DNA from: Micractinium sp. NFX-FRZ
Taxonomy: Eukaryota; Chlorophyta; Trebouxiophyceae; Chlorellales; Chlorellaceae
Assembly: GCA_029339195.1 (NCBI GenBank)
Contig: JAPTJF010000136.1
Span: 62,001-126,000, forward strand
DNA: 64,000 bases
Direction of reading: 5' to 3'
Shown here: in pieces, positions 1 to 10,612 of the stretch
How the letters are laid out: every line of letters starts with the position of its first letter
How positions within the stretch are numbered: the stretch's first letter is position 1
Position numbers and translations under genes: made by a program
Notes under the pieces: model-generated
Databases searched by the model: none
What the model was told of the DNA's origin: nothing
Seen by the model: the letters and a program-made list of their open reading frames with translations, nothing else

Positions 1-384
1 ATGACAACCTCACCGCCCTCCCTCACGCCCTCACGCCCGTCACGACGCCCGCTGCGCCGCCAGCCGCCAGCACAGCCACCGGCCACCGCACCACGCCTGG
101 AACGCATCGTCGGGAGGAGCTGAGTGTGCAGTCTTGTTTTGAACTTCCCTTCACAAGGTAAGCGTGTGTTGCTTGCGAGCCGCATTCGCATTCGCATCAT
201 GGCAGCACGGCGGAGTGTTCCCTGTGCCTGCGTTCAAGCGTGTCTCGCAAACGACTGCAGCCGATCGCATGTGACCGTGCCATGTGCAGGCTGCCTTTGA
301 CGCCCGCCTCCCGCTGCCGCCGCCGACGAGGCCTTCGTCCAGGCAGTGCCGCTCGCGCCGTCATCCTGCCCCCACCACACCATC
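1..384. other. 5' flank of PSMG3-like gene
   Basis: This stretch has no gene I can support. It opens with a short ATG-started frame of 40 codons ending in TGA at 121-123; it is proline/arginine rich and probably fortuitous, though it could be the tail of a gene that starts outside the window. The remainder is CG-rich and presumably holds the promoter and 5' UTR of the chaperone gene at 385. Confidence 0.4.
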
Positions 385-762
385 ATGGCAAGCGCTCAGA
401 TTCCTCTGCATTCAGAGACGTTCTGTGCAGAGGTGGGCGGCCGCAGCACCGACTTCCTGATCACAGCGTACTCGGACCGCCTCTTGGTCGTTGCCACCCA
501 GCTAGGCACGCTTGGCACAATGCTGCATGCTGAGAAGGAGACAGTTCTTGGAGGGGGCACCACCTACCACGTAGACACCCTACTGGGACCTCGGGAACAG
601 CCGCTGCCGGAGCTGTGTGCGCGCCAGCTGGCAGAGCGGCTGGCAGCGGCCGGCTGCGACCGCCCGCTGCTGCTGTGCCTGGCAGTTGAGCGGGCGGCAC
701 TCACGCGGCAGGCAGTGCAGCAAGTGATTGATGTCGTACTGCAGCACCCGGTGTGGGCGTAA
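385..762 (+). CDS. PSMG3: Proteasome assembly chaperone 3 (PAC3/PSMG3-like)
   Basis: Single-exon gene of 125 codons. PAC3 pairs with PAC4 in eukaryotes and helps assemble the alpha ring of the 20S proteasome in the cytosol. The protein has the family pattern: an N-terminal strand region, then a segment around residues 20-45 (TDFLITAYSDRLLVVATQLG followed by TLGTML) that matches the conserved core of animal PSMG3, and a C-terminal ILLAVAV-like strand (PLLLCLAVE) followed by a helix and VW near the end. Length fits the family (about 120-130 residues). The frame is open upstream to 346, but the ATG at 385 gives an N-terminus that aligns with known PAC3 proteins. It is convergent with APC8. No TGTAA was seen just downstream; TGTAG occurs near 995 and 1009. 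Confidence 0.85.
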   Translation: MASAQIPLHSETFCAEVGGRSTDFLITAYSDRLLVVATQLGTLGTMLHAEKETVLGGGTTYHVDTLLGPREQPLPELCARQLAERLAAAGCDRPLLLCLAVERAALTRQAVQQVIDVVLQHPVWA

Positions 763-1117
763 CATGGGGCAGCAAACTGGCCAACGTTTATGTTGAGTCT
801 TGCCTTTCTTGATTCTGCTGCAAAGTTTCCTCCTCACTGCACCTGGTGCACGTCACCCTCGTCTTGCTCGCCACTTCATTGTCCTCCTCTGCTCAGTACT
901 GCTGCCGCTGCCACTTGCTCGATGCCCACCTCGCTCCTCTAGACTTCTGCCCCGCTCCTTTGAAACCTTACATTCTTGCACTGTACATGCAAAATGTAGC
1001 TGCACAATGTAGCTGTGCCAGAGGGGGGGTTCACACTACCAGGAGCCCCTCGCCAGCTGGCTGCTTGCCCGGCTGGCAAGCTGGCCACCCTCCCGCTACC
1101 GCCATGCCGGCTGGCTC
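763..1117. other. Convergent intergenic region between PSMG3 and APC8
   Basis: No gene. It holds the 3' UTRs of two converging genes. The minus-strand poly(A) signal of APC8 lies at 968-972. Confidence 0.6.
968..972 (-). terminator. TGTAA poly(A) signal of APC8
   Basis: TGTAA on the minus strand, about 146 nt past the APC8 stop codon. TGTAA is the standard chlorophyte polyadenylation signal. Confidence 0.6.
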
Positions 1118-2875
1118 TCAGTATGGGGACATGTCGGAGCCAGGGGAGGCGGGCGGGCTGTCTGGGCGCACCGGCGTCAGGCCCGGGCCCCCGCGGGAGG
1201 AAGCACCGGCCGCCATGAGCATGCGGATCTCCCGAAGCGAGCTCTTGGCCTGCTCCTTGCTGCCTGCCCCAAAGTCGAGCAGACGGGTGTAGTACTTCTC
1301 TGCCAGCTCATACTCGCCAGTGTCCTGTGTGTGAGCAAGAGGCAAGGTGTTTAGGCGTGCACAAAGAGTAAGGGGACGTGTGCATGTGGGTGGGTGGGAA
1401 TGCAGGGGGGAGGGCAGGCAGGGCAGGAACAGCAGGGGCGCGTAGCACGGGACAGTGTGGATAGGTGACAGGTGCAAAGCAGTCCGCCCCACAAGCCATG
1501 CGGAAGCCTGGAACGTCCTACCAAGCATACGTGCTCACTAGTTTCGAGAGGCGGTAACACACAAGGCACACCACACTTGACCCAGCACACACTTTATACA
1601 TTCTGCAGGACGGTGAGCGCCTCCTCCACACATCCTGCCCGCTGATGCCCTCCCCATGGCTGGCTTCCCACTTCCCTTCCTCCCCACACCTACCCTCCCT
1701 AGATACCTTGTGGAAATCTGCCAGGAAGGTGAGCGCCTCCACAGCGTCCTGCCCGCTGATCCCCTCCCCATCAATGCGCTCCAGGTTCAGCCTGTGGTAG
1801 TGTGCCGCCTCGGCACGCTGGTTCAGCCGCTCGTGCAGCTTGGCCTGCAGCATGCGGGGGGCAGCAGGGATGAGGCTTGAAGCACACATCACTTCATACA
1901 TTAATGAGGCACACAATGCATGTGGTAGTGCGCCGACTATGAGCGCTGGCCCAGCTCGGGCACTGCCAAGCCTTCAATGTGATGCGGTAGCGCACGCTGT
2001 TTGCACGCACCATGCTGCCGCTCTTCTTTGTATCACCTGACACAATCAGAAGCCAAGCCTCCTGATATAAGGCAGCACGTGGCATGTGCATCACGCTGCT
2101 GCCCAAGACACGCAGTGCCACAACCCTGCCCACCCTGCACCCACCAGTCCGTGCACCGCCACGCCCTCCTTGTCGTATGGCAGCGCGCGCCGGTGGCAGC
2201 GTATGGCGGCGTCCAGCAGACCCAGCTGCTCCTGCTGGTAGCAGTGCCCCATTGCGTTCCACATGCGCGCATCCTGCGGACGCAGCTGCACCGCCCTGCA
2301 GCAGGGTGATGAGGATAAGGTTGCACACAAACCCAAGCACTACCATGTGCGGCATTGATTCCATGTGGCAATCAAAGCGCGCAAACAGGCATGTTTCACT
2401 TGAAACGAGGCAATGGTGCCACCTGCACCAGCCCCACAATGTGTTGGCGCGCCAAGTAGCAAAGCGCACTGCCAGCATGTACATGCTGGAATGGTGGAAG
2501 GCATGCTGACACGGTAGCGCGCACTTGCCTGCGGAAGTAGTAGAGTGCGTAATAGGGCATGTTGACGAGCTCGTACGTCTGGCCCAGCCCATACCAGGCT
2601 CGGTAGTCACGCGGGTTGACATCCACGGCATGGCGGTACGCCTCTGCAGCAGTTGAAAGGGACATAGCTTGACTGCCGTGGCTGGAGGCAGTGCAGTTTT
2701 GATGTCATGTCTATGTCTGTTGAAGGCCTATATCAGGCGACAAGCCTCTGCAGCATTTGAAAGCAGGTCAGCCAGGAAGCTCATTAAAGGGAGCCAGCTG
2801 GCAAGGTGCAGTTATAAGCAAGGCCACAACACGGTAATCAAGAGGGGTGCGTCCATGGTGAGGCGGTGGGCCTCT

Positions 2876-2911
<36 letters not shown>

Positions 2912-5900
2912 AGCGAGTAGCAGCAACAGACAAGCGGCAGCTCAGAGAGAGAAGCAAAGATGCCTTTTGACGGATTGGTAGTGCACCTCTGCAACTGGGC
3001 ACAAAGGGAGTTGCGGCTCAAGGAGCGATGAGAGCAGCTGGCCAGGGCGCCGGTTGCAGCAGTGCAATAAGGAAGTGCTGAGGCTGGCCAGGGCAGTGGC
3101 ACGATGTTCTGTAGCACCCAGTTCACAGATTGCAGCAATTGCCAGCGGGGAAATGAGGCACAGGCAGGAGAGGCCACTGTGATCGGCGCACGGGGAATGA
3201 ATAAGGGCTCGCCAAAAGCTACCAGCAATATGTGTGAGGTCCACAAATCCCGTTATTGCAGCACTCCAAAAGCCATCACCGCGGCACATCAATCAAGCAC
3301 TGCCCAAGTGAAACCACCTTTTGGCAACCAACCCACCGATGGCTGCAGGCGGGTTCTTCAGCTCCACATACTCGTGCCCCATCAGGGTCCAGGCAGACAG
3401 GTAGGAAGGGTTGAGGCGCAGCGCACGGCGGAAGTACTGTACCGCACGCTCGTGCATGCCCCTGCGTGGGCGGGTGGATGGAACGGCACGGGTTGGTTTG
3501 ACAACAAACAATGTGAAGCTTGCCATAAGCGTTTCTGTCCTAGCATCACGCACTCACAGATCTGCCCATTGACCAGGCATTGCTGTTTCCTTCCACCCCA
3601 AGACTGCCATGCCTGGCACACCTGAGTGAGTAGTAGTTTCCTATGACGCAGCACGTCTCCGGGCGGTACTTGTCGGCGGTGGCGCAGCGGTGCGCCAACG
3701 CGCTCAGGGCCGCAAACTCTTCTTTGACATAGAGGATGTTGGAGTATATGTCCATGCCCTGCAAAAAGGAAGGGAGAACATGCGAAACTCAAGACAGAAA
3801 ACGGTCCTCCTTTACGTAGCTTTTAACTTATGTTGTTTTAATTTTCTTGCTCTACACACAGGGTGATCCAATGCAAGGAAACCTCACAGAGAGACCGCCA
3901 AAGAAGTCGTGACGGTCTACGGCGCGGGCAACAAGAGGCCAGGGGCCATCGGCCCACCTCTATGCGGTGCGGGTTGCGCTGCAGCAGCTCGTCAAACAGC
4001 TCCTGTGCCTCGTCAAAGTTCTGCATTTGGTGGGTAGGGCATGACGGACAGACGGATGGCAAGTAATGGGTGATAAACGGCGGTACCAAGAGGAAAGTCA
4101 CACTGGGAGGCCGTTCAATATGTGCCACCCCAGAAATGAAGCCTGGCCCCAACGCCCCGGAATGCAGATCACCACAGATACCGCAGCTGCATGTCTGCGA
4201 TGTACCTGCAGGTTGTAGTGTGCCAGTGCTGCCAGCTGGATGACGGCATCAGAGCGCGGGAAGTCGGCTGAGAGGCCCTGCGACATACGTGCGGAGTTGA
4301 TACAAACCATCAAACTAAACACTGCAACTTGGCAAGCTGGTGTGGGCGGGGGGCACAGACAGATCATAACATTGACAGGCAGCTCAGGCAGCATAGAAGA
4401 GAAGAAGGCAGCCTGCAGGCACCTGCATGCCAAGCAAACAACTGCATCTGCACATACTGCAGCATCCCCTGTGTCATGGTGCACTTCTACCGAAACCATC
4501 GGTACAGCAGAGTATGGGTACTGCAGATGGTCAACTGCTACAATGCAGGCACCCGAGAAGCTCACCTGCAGGTGCTGCAGCGCCTCTGCATTGTGGTGCA
4601 TGTCCACACAGAGGGAGGCGAGGAAGAAGCGGCGCATGAAGTGGTCGGGCAGCGCCAGCTGGCCCACATCACCCATGTCGCTGAACACGGACTGAAGCGC
4701 CTGCAGAGGGCGCAGAGAAACCACGCAAAGGGAGACGGCAATAATGCCTCCAAGGTGGCACGGACGAGGAGCGAGCTGGCGGATTGAATACAACCATGCA
4801 GGCAGGCAGGTACGCTGGCAAGCGCCGCCCTCTCACCAGCCAGGCGCCCCAGTTGCAGGGGTAGGCCGTGACCGAGGCCGCCAGCACCTGCCGTGCCTGC
4901 TCCTTCTTCTCCCTGCAAGCACAGCACGGAGCGTGCATGCAATCAGGATCTGTTGCCTCCACAGGACCCAGCTAGAGCAGCAAGCCCAATTCAAAAGGAT
5001 TGTATCAGGCATGAGACCTGCCAGCCCATCCGTCTGCCCCATACAAACCGCACACCTGCCAGCACTGTGAACCGCCTGCCCACCTGTTTGCCAGCACAAT
5101 GCCATCTGCCCGCCTACCTTTCTGCCAGCACCCAGCAGGTGGGGCAGGAAGTGCCTGTCCCTGCTGCCTCAGAACAAGCACAACCAGCAAAGCGCAACTG
5201 AAAGCCCAGCCTCCACACCTGTCTGCCAGCACCAAGCCCAGCAGGTAAAGCAGGAAACCATCTGCCTGCCCCGCCTGCACCAAACCCTGCAGCTCGCTCT
5301 CCAGCCCAGCCAGCTCCGGGTTGCTGGCCTCTGCTGCCTGATTGGCAGTCTTGCTCTCTATCCGCCCCTCCCTGCGGGGTGGGCACCAGCGCAGGCCCAG
5401 GGGCAGCAGGGAAGGTGGCCAGGGGAGCAGGGCTTGCGGGTTCGCCACTACAGTGCCAACATGCTGCAGCAGTGCTGCAAGACATACGCAGTTGCAACTG
5501 GCAGATCATGCTGCTGCAATAGAGAGCAAACAGCTGGAATGCCACCTGTGCAGAGGCTCAAGCTCCTCCACCCCCTCGTGCGCAAACCTTGCTCACTCTT
5601 TGCGCTTCTCTCCCGCTAGGTAAGTGGCGTAGTAGCGCAGGAAGAGGGACAGAGGGTCCTGGCTGTCCTGCAGCATGTGCGCTGCGCTGCGGTACTCCTG
5701 CGCACAGCTCGCACCAGGGGAAAAGCATGGGGTGAGTGTGTACCATTCAAGGCCAGCCGATGTCCAAGCTCATGCAACCCATGGAAAAAGACTCCGCGCG
5801 TGCTGCTAGCGCCATGCTTGCCCAAAGAAAGGAGAGCACCCACCTTCACATCGAACAGGCTCCTGGCCAGCTCATATGCTGGGCTGGGGGCTGCGCTGGC

Positions 5901-6035
5901 TGCTGCTGCTGGCGCACCGCCGGGCGCAGAGTCCTCTTCGGACAGGCCACACAGCGCCGCTGCCGCCCACTTGGCAGGCGCATAAAGCCCACGCAGCCGG
6001 CAGTCAGCCACCGCCTGCAGCAGCTCATGCGCCAT
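1118..6035 (-). CDS. APC8: Anaphase-promoting complex subunit 8 (APC8/CDC23), TPR protein
   Basis: About 13 exons, roughly 550 residues, typical for CDC23. The protein is a TPR scaffold of the APC/C ubiquitin ligase that drives mitotic exit in the nucleus. Exon 1 (5844-6035) starts with an ATG and encodes the family N-terminus ([18 protein letters not shown]). Later exons include 4565-4701, 3625-3761 ([14 protein letters not shown], the CDC23 signature, then [11 protein letters not shown]), 3340-3464 ([28 protein letters not shown]), about 2530-2650 ([30 protein letters not shown]), about 2150-2296 ([17 protein letters not shown]) and 1707-1846. The last exon (1118-1322) has a TPR-like [12 protein letters not shown] and a Ser/Pro-rich tail. 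Several introns carry decayed copies of neighbouring exon edges. An extra upstream exon is possible but not needed. Confidence 0.9.
1597..1656 (-). repeat. Exon echo in APC8 intron (copy of 1707-1770)
   Basis: The last intron contains a near copy of the 3' end of the preceding exon, with the shared core GTGAGCGCCTCC then CATCCTGCCCGCTGAT on the plus strand. Translated, the parent reads [19 protein letters not shown] and the copy GEGISGQDV before it falls apart. It spans the exon edge beside the donor site. Confidence 0.8.
2735..2884 (-). repeat. Two exon echoes upstream of an APC8 acceptor
   Basis: The acceptor and first codons of the exon EAYRHAVD (2625-2651) recur at about 2735-2763 and 2851-2884. 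The second copy still reads EAHRLTMD behind a CAG acceptor. That copy is fused to a run of about eleven GCA triplets (2880-2910), apparently an expansion of the CTGCTGCAG acceptor end. Confidence 0.7.
5084..5170 (-). repeat. Two exon echoes in APC8 intron (copies of 5217-5262)
   Basis: The donor-side end of the exon encoding [13 protein letters not shown] is repeated twice in the following intron (about 5118-5170 and 5084-5112), with shared CTGCCAGCACC and CAGCAGGT cores. Confidence 0.65.
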
Positions 6036-6760
6036 AGCTATGCGGTGCTGCCCCTTCTACAGGGCCCCTGCTGGGCTTGCTTGTGAAGGCGGTAGCGACC
6101 CCGCCGCAGCCGCGGCAAGGCAAGGCAGGCACCTGCGGTGGCGGCGGTGGGCGGAGTGCGGCAAAGGTTGGTTGGGCGACCCGCGCAGCACCTAGTATCG
6201 GGGAAGCGCTGATCGATGGGAAGGATGTTCAAGCAACATTGCCAAACAGGCGAGCTGCGCAGCCGTGTGCAGAGGCCGATGGCTGCTGACTGCAGCTCCA
6301 GTTCATCAAACATCTAAAAACTCAGTTCGAGTACAACCGGCACCTGACTTTCGCCCCTAAACGAAGAGCGACCCCCGATCACTTCGTGGCGACTTGTCCT
6401 GGGTGCACTCTAGGACTGGGCGCCCAGGGGTCGTAATTGCGCGCTGGCCGAATGCCCCAGAGCACCAGCTCTCACATGTGACGCTGGCAGTGACCGCCCC
6501 GCTGGCGCCTGTGACATGCCGTCGTCTGCCGTGCGTCAAGTAAACAGATCAAGTCCTGCTTCTTGTGCACCCGCTATGAGATTAGACCCACTGTCACCCT
6601 ACACGTAACACGCTACATTTACAGGGTGTGTGGGCAAAGATACAATTCAAGCACAGCAGAGACAGAACAGAATTCATCACCAACCCGTGCCAGCCGCCGC
6701 TGTTTCAAGTCTCAGGCTAGGGCCCCTGCAGGCCCTCCTGGGCCACTAGGTAGGCTTCAA
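6036..6760. other. Intergenic region between APC8 and the PH-WW gene
   Basis: No gene seen. It should hold the APC8 promoter and 5' UTR (right after 6035) and the 3' UTR of the next minus-strand gene, whose TGTAA signal lies at 6619-6623. Confidence 0.5.
6619..6623 (-). terminator. TGTAA poly(A) signal of the PH-WW gene
   Basis: Minus-strand TGTAA about 138 nt after the stop codon at 6761. Confidence 0.6.
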
Positions 6761-7281
6761 TCAAGCTGGGGCATTCCACTGGGTAACGCCGGTCTGCGAG
6801 TTGTAAAAGTACGGGCGGCCCTCGGCTGCAGAGGGCAGCGTTTCAGCAGCAAAGCCACCACCAGTCAGCAGCAGCAGAAGTAGATGACGCCCAGTGCATG
6901 CTGCATCTGCAAGAAATGAAATCAGACCAGGGCACATGTGCGACACTGCCCTGGCACCGCCCACTCAGAACTGACTCACCAGTGTAGTGGACCTGCCATG
7001 GGCTGCCAGACTGGGACTGCTGCGCAGCCTGCAGGGGGCGAGAAGGCCATGAGTATTTGCAGAGCCGCCTGCAACAGCCTAACACAGGGCGCAGCAGCCA
7101 AGAGAGGTGCGCGCTGCAAGTTCCCTAAGTGCAGGCATCACCCAGGTTGCGCACCTGGGGTGCAGTCACAGCATCCATCAGGTTGCCACTGCCATAGCCA
7201 GCCCCTGGCTGCTGGCCGTAGTCAGATGCCGCCACAGGTGCCTGCTGCTGCTGCTGAGGGTAGGCATACGCAGCGGCGGGG

Positions 7282-7320
<39 letters not shown>

Positions 7321-9945
7321 CCGTAACCATAGCCCCCGCCGTAGCCACCTGCTCCGCCGCCGCTCGTGGCGCCATAAGCACTGCCACTTGCAGCGCCATA
7401 ACCACCACCGTTGCTTGCTCTACCATAGCCACCGCCGCTGGGTCCGTATGCTGCCGCATGACCACTCTCTGGCACGGCATTCGCCCCTGTATACAACAGC
7501 CCAGTAGAGCAGGCTCAGCTTTCAGAAGTCGACAGTGGGAATCACTTGGCACCTTGCACAGATGTGCGCAGTCCCCCGCAGCGGCGTGCTCACACAGCTG
7601 TTCAACCTCACAACACCAGGCAGGCATCACAACGCACTCCAACAGCCCTTTGCTATGGCCAGGCGCAGTACTCTAAAGATCTTAAGCCACCAGACCCACC
7701 TGCGATGCTGCCATAGTCCACCGTCACATAGCTGTAGTCGCTGCTCCCGCCGCCGCCGCCGCCCCCGCCCCCGCCATAGCTGCCCGCGCGTGCGCCACTG
7801 CCGCCTGCGTGCCGTCCCGCGCCACCAGACCCGGCACCACTGGGGCCTTCGTAGTTCACAATGCTGACCATTTGAGACCTGGAAGAACCGCCTGCACTGC
7901 CTCCACCGCCGCCGCCGCCACCACCACTGCCGATGCCGGCAAAATCGCTGTCCCCACCGCCGCCGCGGCGGCTGCTCGAGCCGGAGCCTGTTCATGGCCA
8001 CGGGTGGAAGGGACCGGCAGGGGGTCTAGTCAGCACGGTTGCCAGGCTTTGCAGGGTGCAGTGCCTGTAATTGACTTTGTGTTTCTCGGAAGGCTGAAAG
8101 TGACCCGCTCCTCCCTACTGTCAGCCACACAAGGGTAGGCAGTACGCAAGCATTCACCCCAGCACCCAAGAGTCACCCGTTGAGGCGTGTGTGCGCTCTA
8201 GCCAAACTACAAGGTAACCAGCATTCAACTTACCCACTGAGGCATACGTGCGCTCCAGCTGCTCCGCCCAGCTCTTGGGCTTGCTGGCCGCGGGCGCAGC
8301 CTCCTCCTCATCCACCCCAGCAACTATTTTGATGATCTTTGCCACGGCACCCTCTAGCGCGCTGATCCACTCCACCTGGCGGCAAAAGCGGGGGCCAGGA
8401 GCGGCAGGTGAGCGGGCGGACAGTGTGCGGAGGCAGCACGTGTGCTAACTGATTGCTGTTCCAGGCATCGCGTTGAGCCACATCAGCCACATCAGGTCCC
8501 CGACAACCCGTGGACCTGAGCCCACCTGCGAGGTCTCATTCTCGCACAAGTAGCTGATGTGGCCGGTGGCAGTGGAGAGCTTGATGGAGTTGGGGCGGCC
8601 GGTGGTGGCCCCACCATCTGCAACATCTGTGACGGTAGACAGGTCCACAATGCCGCGCGCCTTGGACGACGGGCTCACATCGCTGCTGGCAAAGCGGAAC
8701 AGGAAGCCCTGCAGGTGGGGATACAGGAAGAAAAAGAAGAGCGTAGGATGATGAGACCCTGGGCAGGCGTGTGCATCATCCCACCGATATGAGCTGGCCA
8801 GCCCTCGCGCCCGTTTGCAAGGCTGAACATTTAATTGGGGAACAAGCAAGCAAGGAGTGCTGGGCCACTGCTTGATCGAGCTGCAGTACGGCCCAGGTAC
8901 ACTCGTGTTTGGGCATGGCCAAAACAACAAATGGGTGCCCACCTGCTTGAGGACAAACCACCGCTTGCGCCACGTCTTGATGTGCTCCCCCTGGCTGTGC
9001 ATCCACCCCGCCTTTTCGGGTTGGCGCCAAAACTCCACCTGGTCAGCAGTCAGCAGCTGCACACAAAACAGCGTACACACGAGGAGCGTTGAAGGGGGGC
9101 GGGGGGGGCTGCAAGGAGCTGCATGCCCCAACCTTCGGGCGGACTGGCAAGTGACCAAAGATTACGAGGCAGCCACAAGCGTTGCCACGCATTTCCCAGC
9201 TCACCGCTGGCTTCTTGCTCTTCTTCAGCAGCGCATTAAGCGAGTTGGCGGCCGCCTGCCCCGCGCCATCGGGGCCCTGCCCGTTTTGGAGCATCTCAGC
9301 CATCCTGCAGAGCGCGACCGGCAGGGCAAGCGCTTCAGTGCAATCAATGAAACCAGTCAATTCCAGCTTGCTGTGCAACGCATCGCATCTGGCTCCTGAG
9401 ATGCATGATGCAAGAGTCTGCTGCCTGCGGCTGGCGCCCACGCAGCACAAAAGCTAGGTGCTTACTGCATGCAGGAGCAGGTGAGCGTGTCCAGCACCGA
9501 GCGGATGGTGGTATCATCGCCTTGCAGCGTCACAGAGCGGTCCTCCACGTCCACCTGCAGGGGCAACAAGTCACGGACTCGGACAGCGGTGAACAGGTGG
9601 GCGAAGAGGTAGGGCCTACACATGGTCGGCACCAAGGAGCAGGCGGCGCGCTTGGCGGCGGCGCTGCCCATTGACGCACCGGGGAGCGCGTGAACAGTAT
9701 CAAAGACGACCCTCGAGCGCTCCATCTGCTGATGTGGTGCAGTGGGTACTTGCGGAGGTTGCGGGAACCCGAGGAATCGAGGATGTTGAAGCCCTCCAGC
9801 CCCACTTCAACAAGAACGCGCTCTCCCGCGCCGCTCCCCTCCTCTGGGAGCAACCGCACGTGGAAGCGCTCTCCCGGCATCCCCCTAGGTGGTGTGGCCG
9901 CGTTCCGATCGCCGCGTGACTCCTGCTTGACCAGTTGTCGAAGCG
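6761..9945 (-). CDS. PH-domain protein with Gln/Gly/Tyr-rich linker and C-terminal WW domain
   Basis: Multi-exon gene. Order in the protein: a PTB/PH-like N-terminal module (about 9530-9945; VLVEVGLEGFNILDSSGSR, KYPLHHISRW); a helical linker; a canonical PH domain (about 8300-9060; GWMHSQGEHIKTWRKRWFVL and GFLFRF, ending in a helix with EWISALEGAV); a long Gly/Ser/Tyr/Gln-rich region with poly-Gln (about 7125-7975); and a C-terminal WW domain. The WW reads WQVHYT then AEGRPYFYNSQTGVTQWNAP if the last intron runs from 6979 down to 6826. PH domains bind phosphoinositides and WW domains bind Pro-rich partners, so a membrane-linked adaptor is likely. The 5' end is unresolved: the first clear exon begins at an acceptor near 9945, and an ATG at 10364 (MASIGLPLPVASEAEAG) may be exon 1 with an unseen exon between. 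I do not know a named orthologue. Confidence 0.75.
7275..7320 (-). repeat. CAG repeat encoding poly-Gln
   Basis: A run of CTG triplets on the plus strand (CAG on the coding strand) encodes about twelve glutamines in the linker of the PH-WW protein. It is probably length-variable. Confidence 0.8.
8175..8205 (-). repeat. Exon echo in the PH-WW gene (copy of 8231-8265)
   Basis: The donor-side exon end encoding QLERTYASVG is copied once in the following intron as LERTHASTG, about 60 bp away. Confidence 0.7.
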
Positions 9946-10612
9946 CCTGCGTTATAATGACTGGTGTTTGTGCTCCCTACAACGCCGTCACGGAGGAACC
10001 CTCAGGTGGCTGGGGGTGCTGCATGCTGCTGCAGCGGCGGCGCCCAGTTGGCGTCCAACGGGGCGCCACCACTGGCGGCCACTTTCTCTGCTGTGCACAA
10101 CCTCCCGAGGGTTCTGCAAGGGTGAAGCCTTCCGCATTCAGCCCTCCTGGCCCTGGCCCCTTGCTTTGTCAATTAGCACGTGGCCGCATCCAGCGTTCCG
10201 CACGGCGCTGTCTGCCGGTGTTCCACCCCTGCCCACCTGGTGGCTCTTGCGTGCGGCCAGACACCCCACAACCTCTGTTCTACCCACGGCGACATTGATC
10301 TTCCGGCCGAGAGCTCTTGGTGCCCGCTTCTGCTTCAGAGGCAACCGGCAAGGGCAGGCCTATTGACGCCATTGGTGCACCAGCCCCATTTCTCCAGGAG
10401 CACCGTCCTCTCCTGTTCTTGATCTACTTATTTCACTGGTATTCTCTGGGAGTAGATTGTAATCTACATATGTTACACACCCTCACACAGTCAGGCCCAG
10501 GCAGGATATGTTCTTCTCAGCGAGGCTGCGTGTGGTGCCGAGGTCAAGAGGAGGTCAAGCGGGGCGGTGGGGGCCGCCCCAAAGCGGCGCGTCAAAATCT
10601 TGGGCCAGATGC
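9946..10612. other. Unresolved region between the PH-WW gene and LHCII
   Basis: It probably holds the first exon(s) of the PH-WW gene and the 3' UTR of LHCII. Long frames here on both strands are low-complexity and have no recognisable domain. Confidence 0.35.
10473..10477 (-). terminator. TGTAA poly(A) signal of LHCII
   Basis: Minus-strand TGTAA about 136 nt after the stop codon at 10613. Confidence 0.65.
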
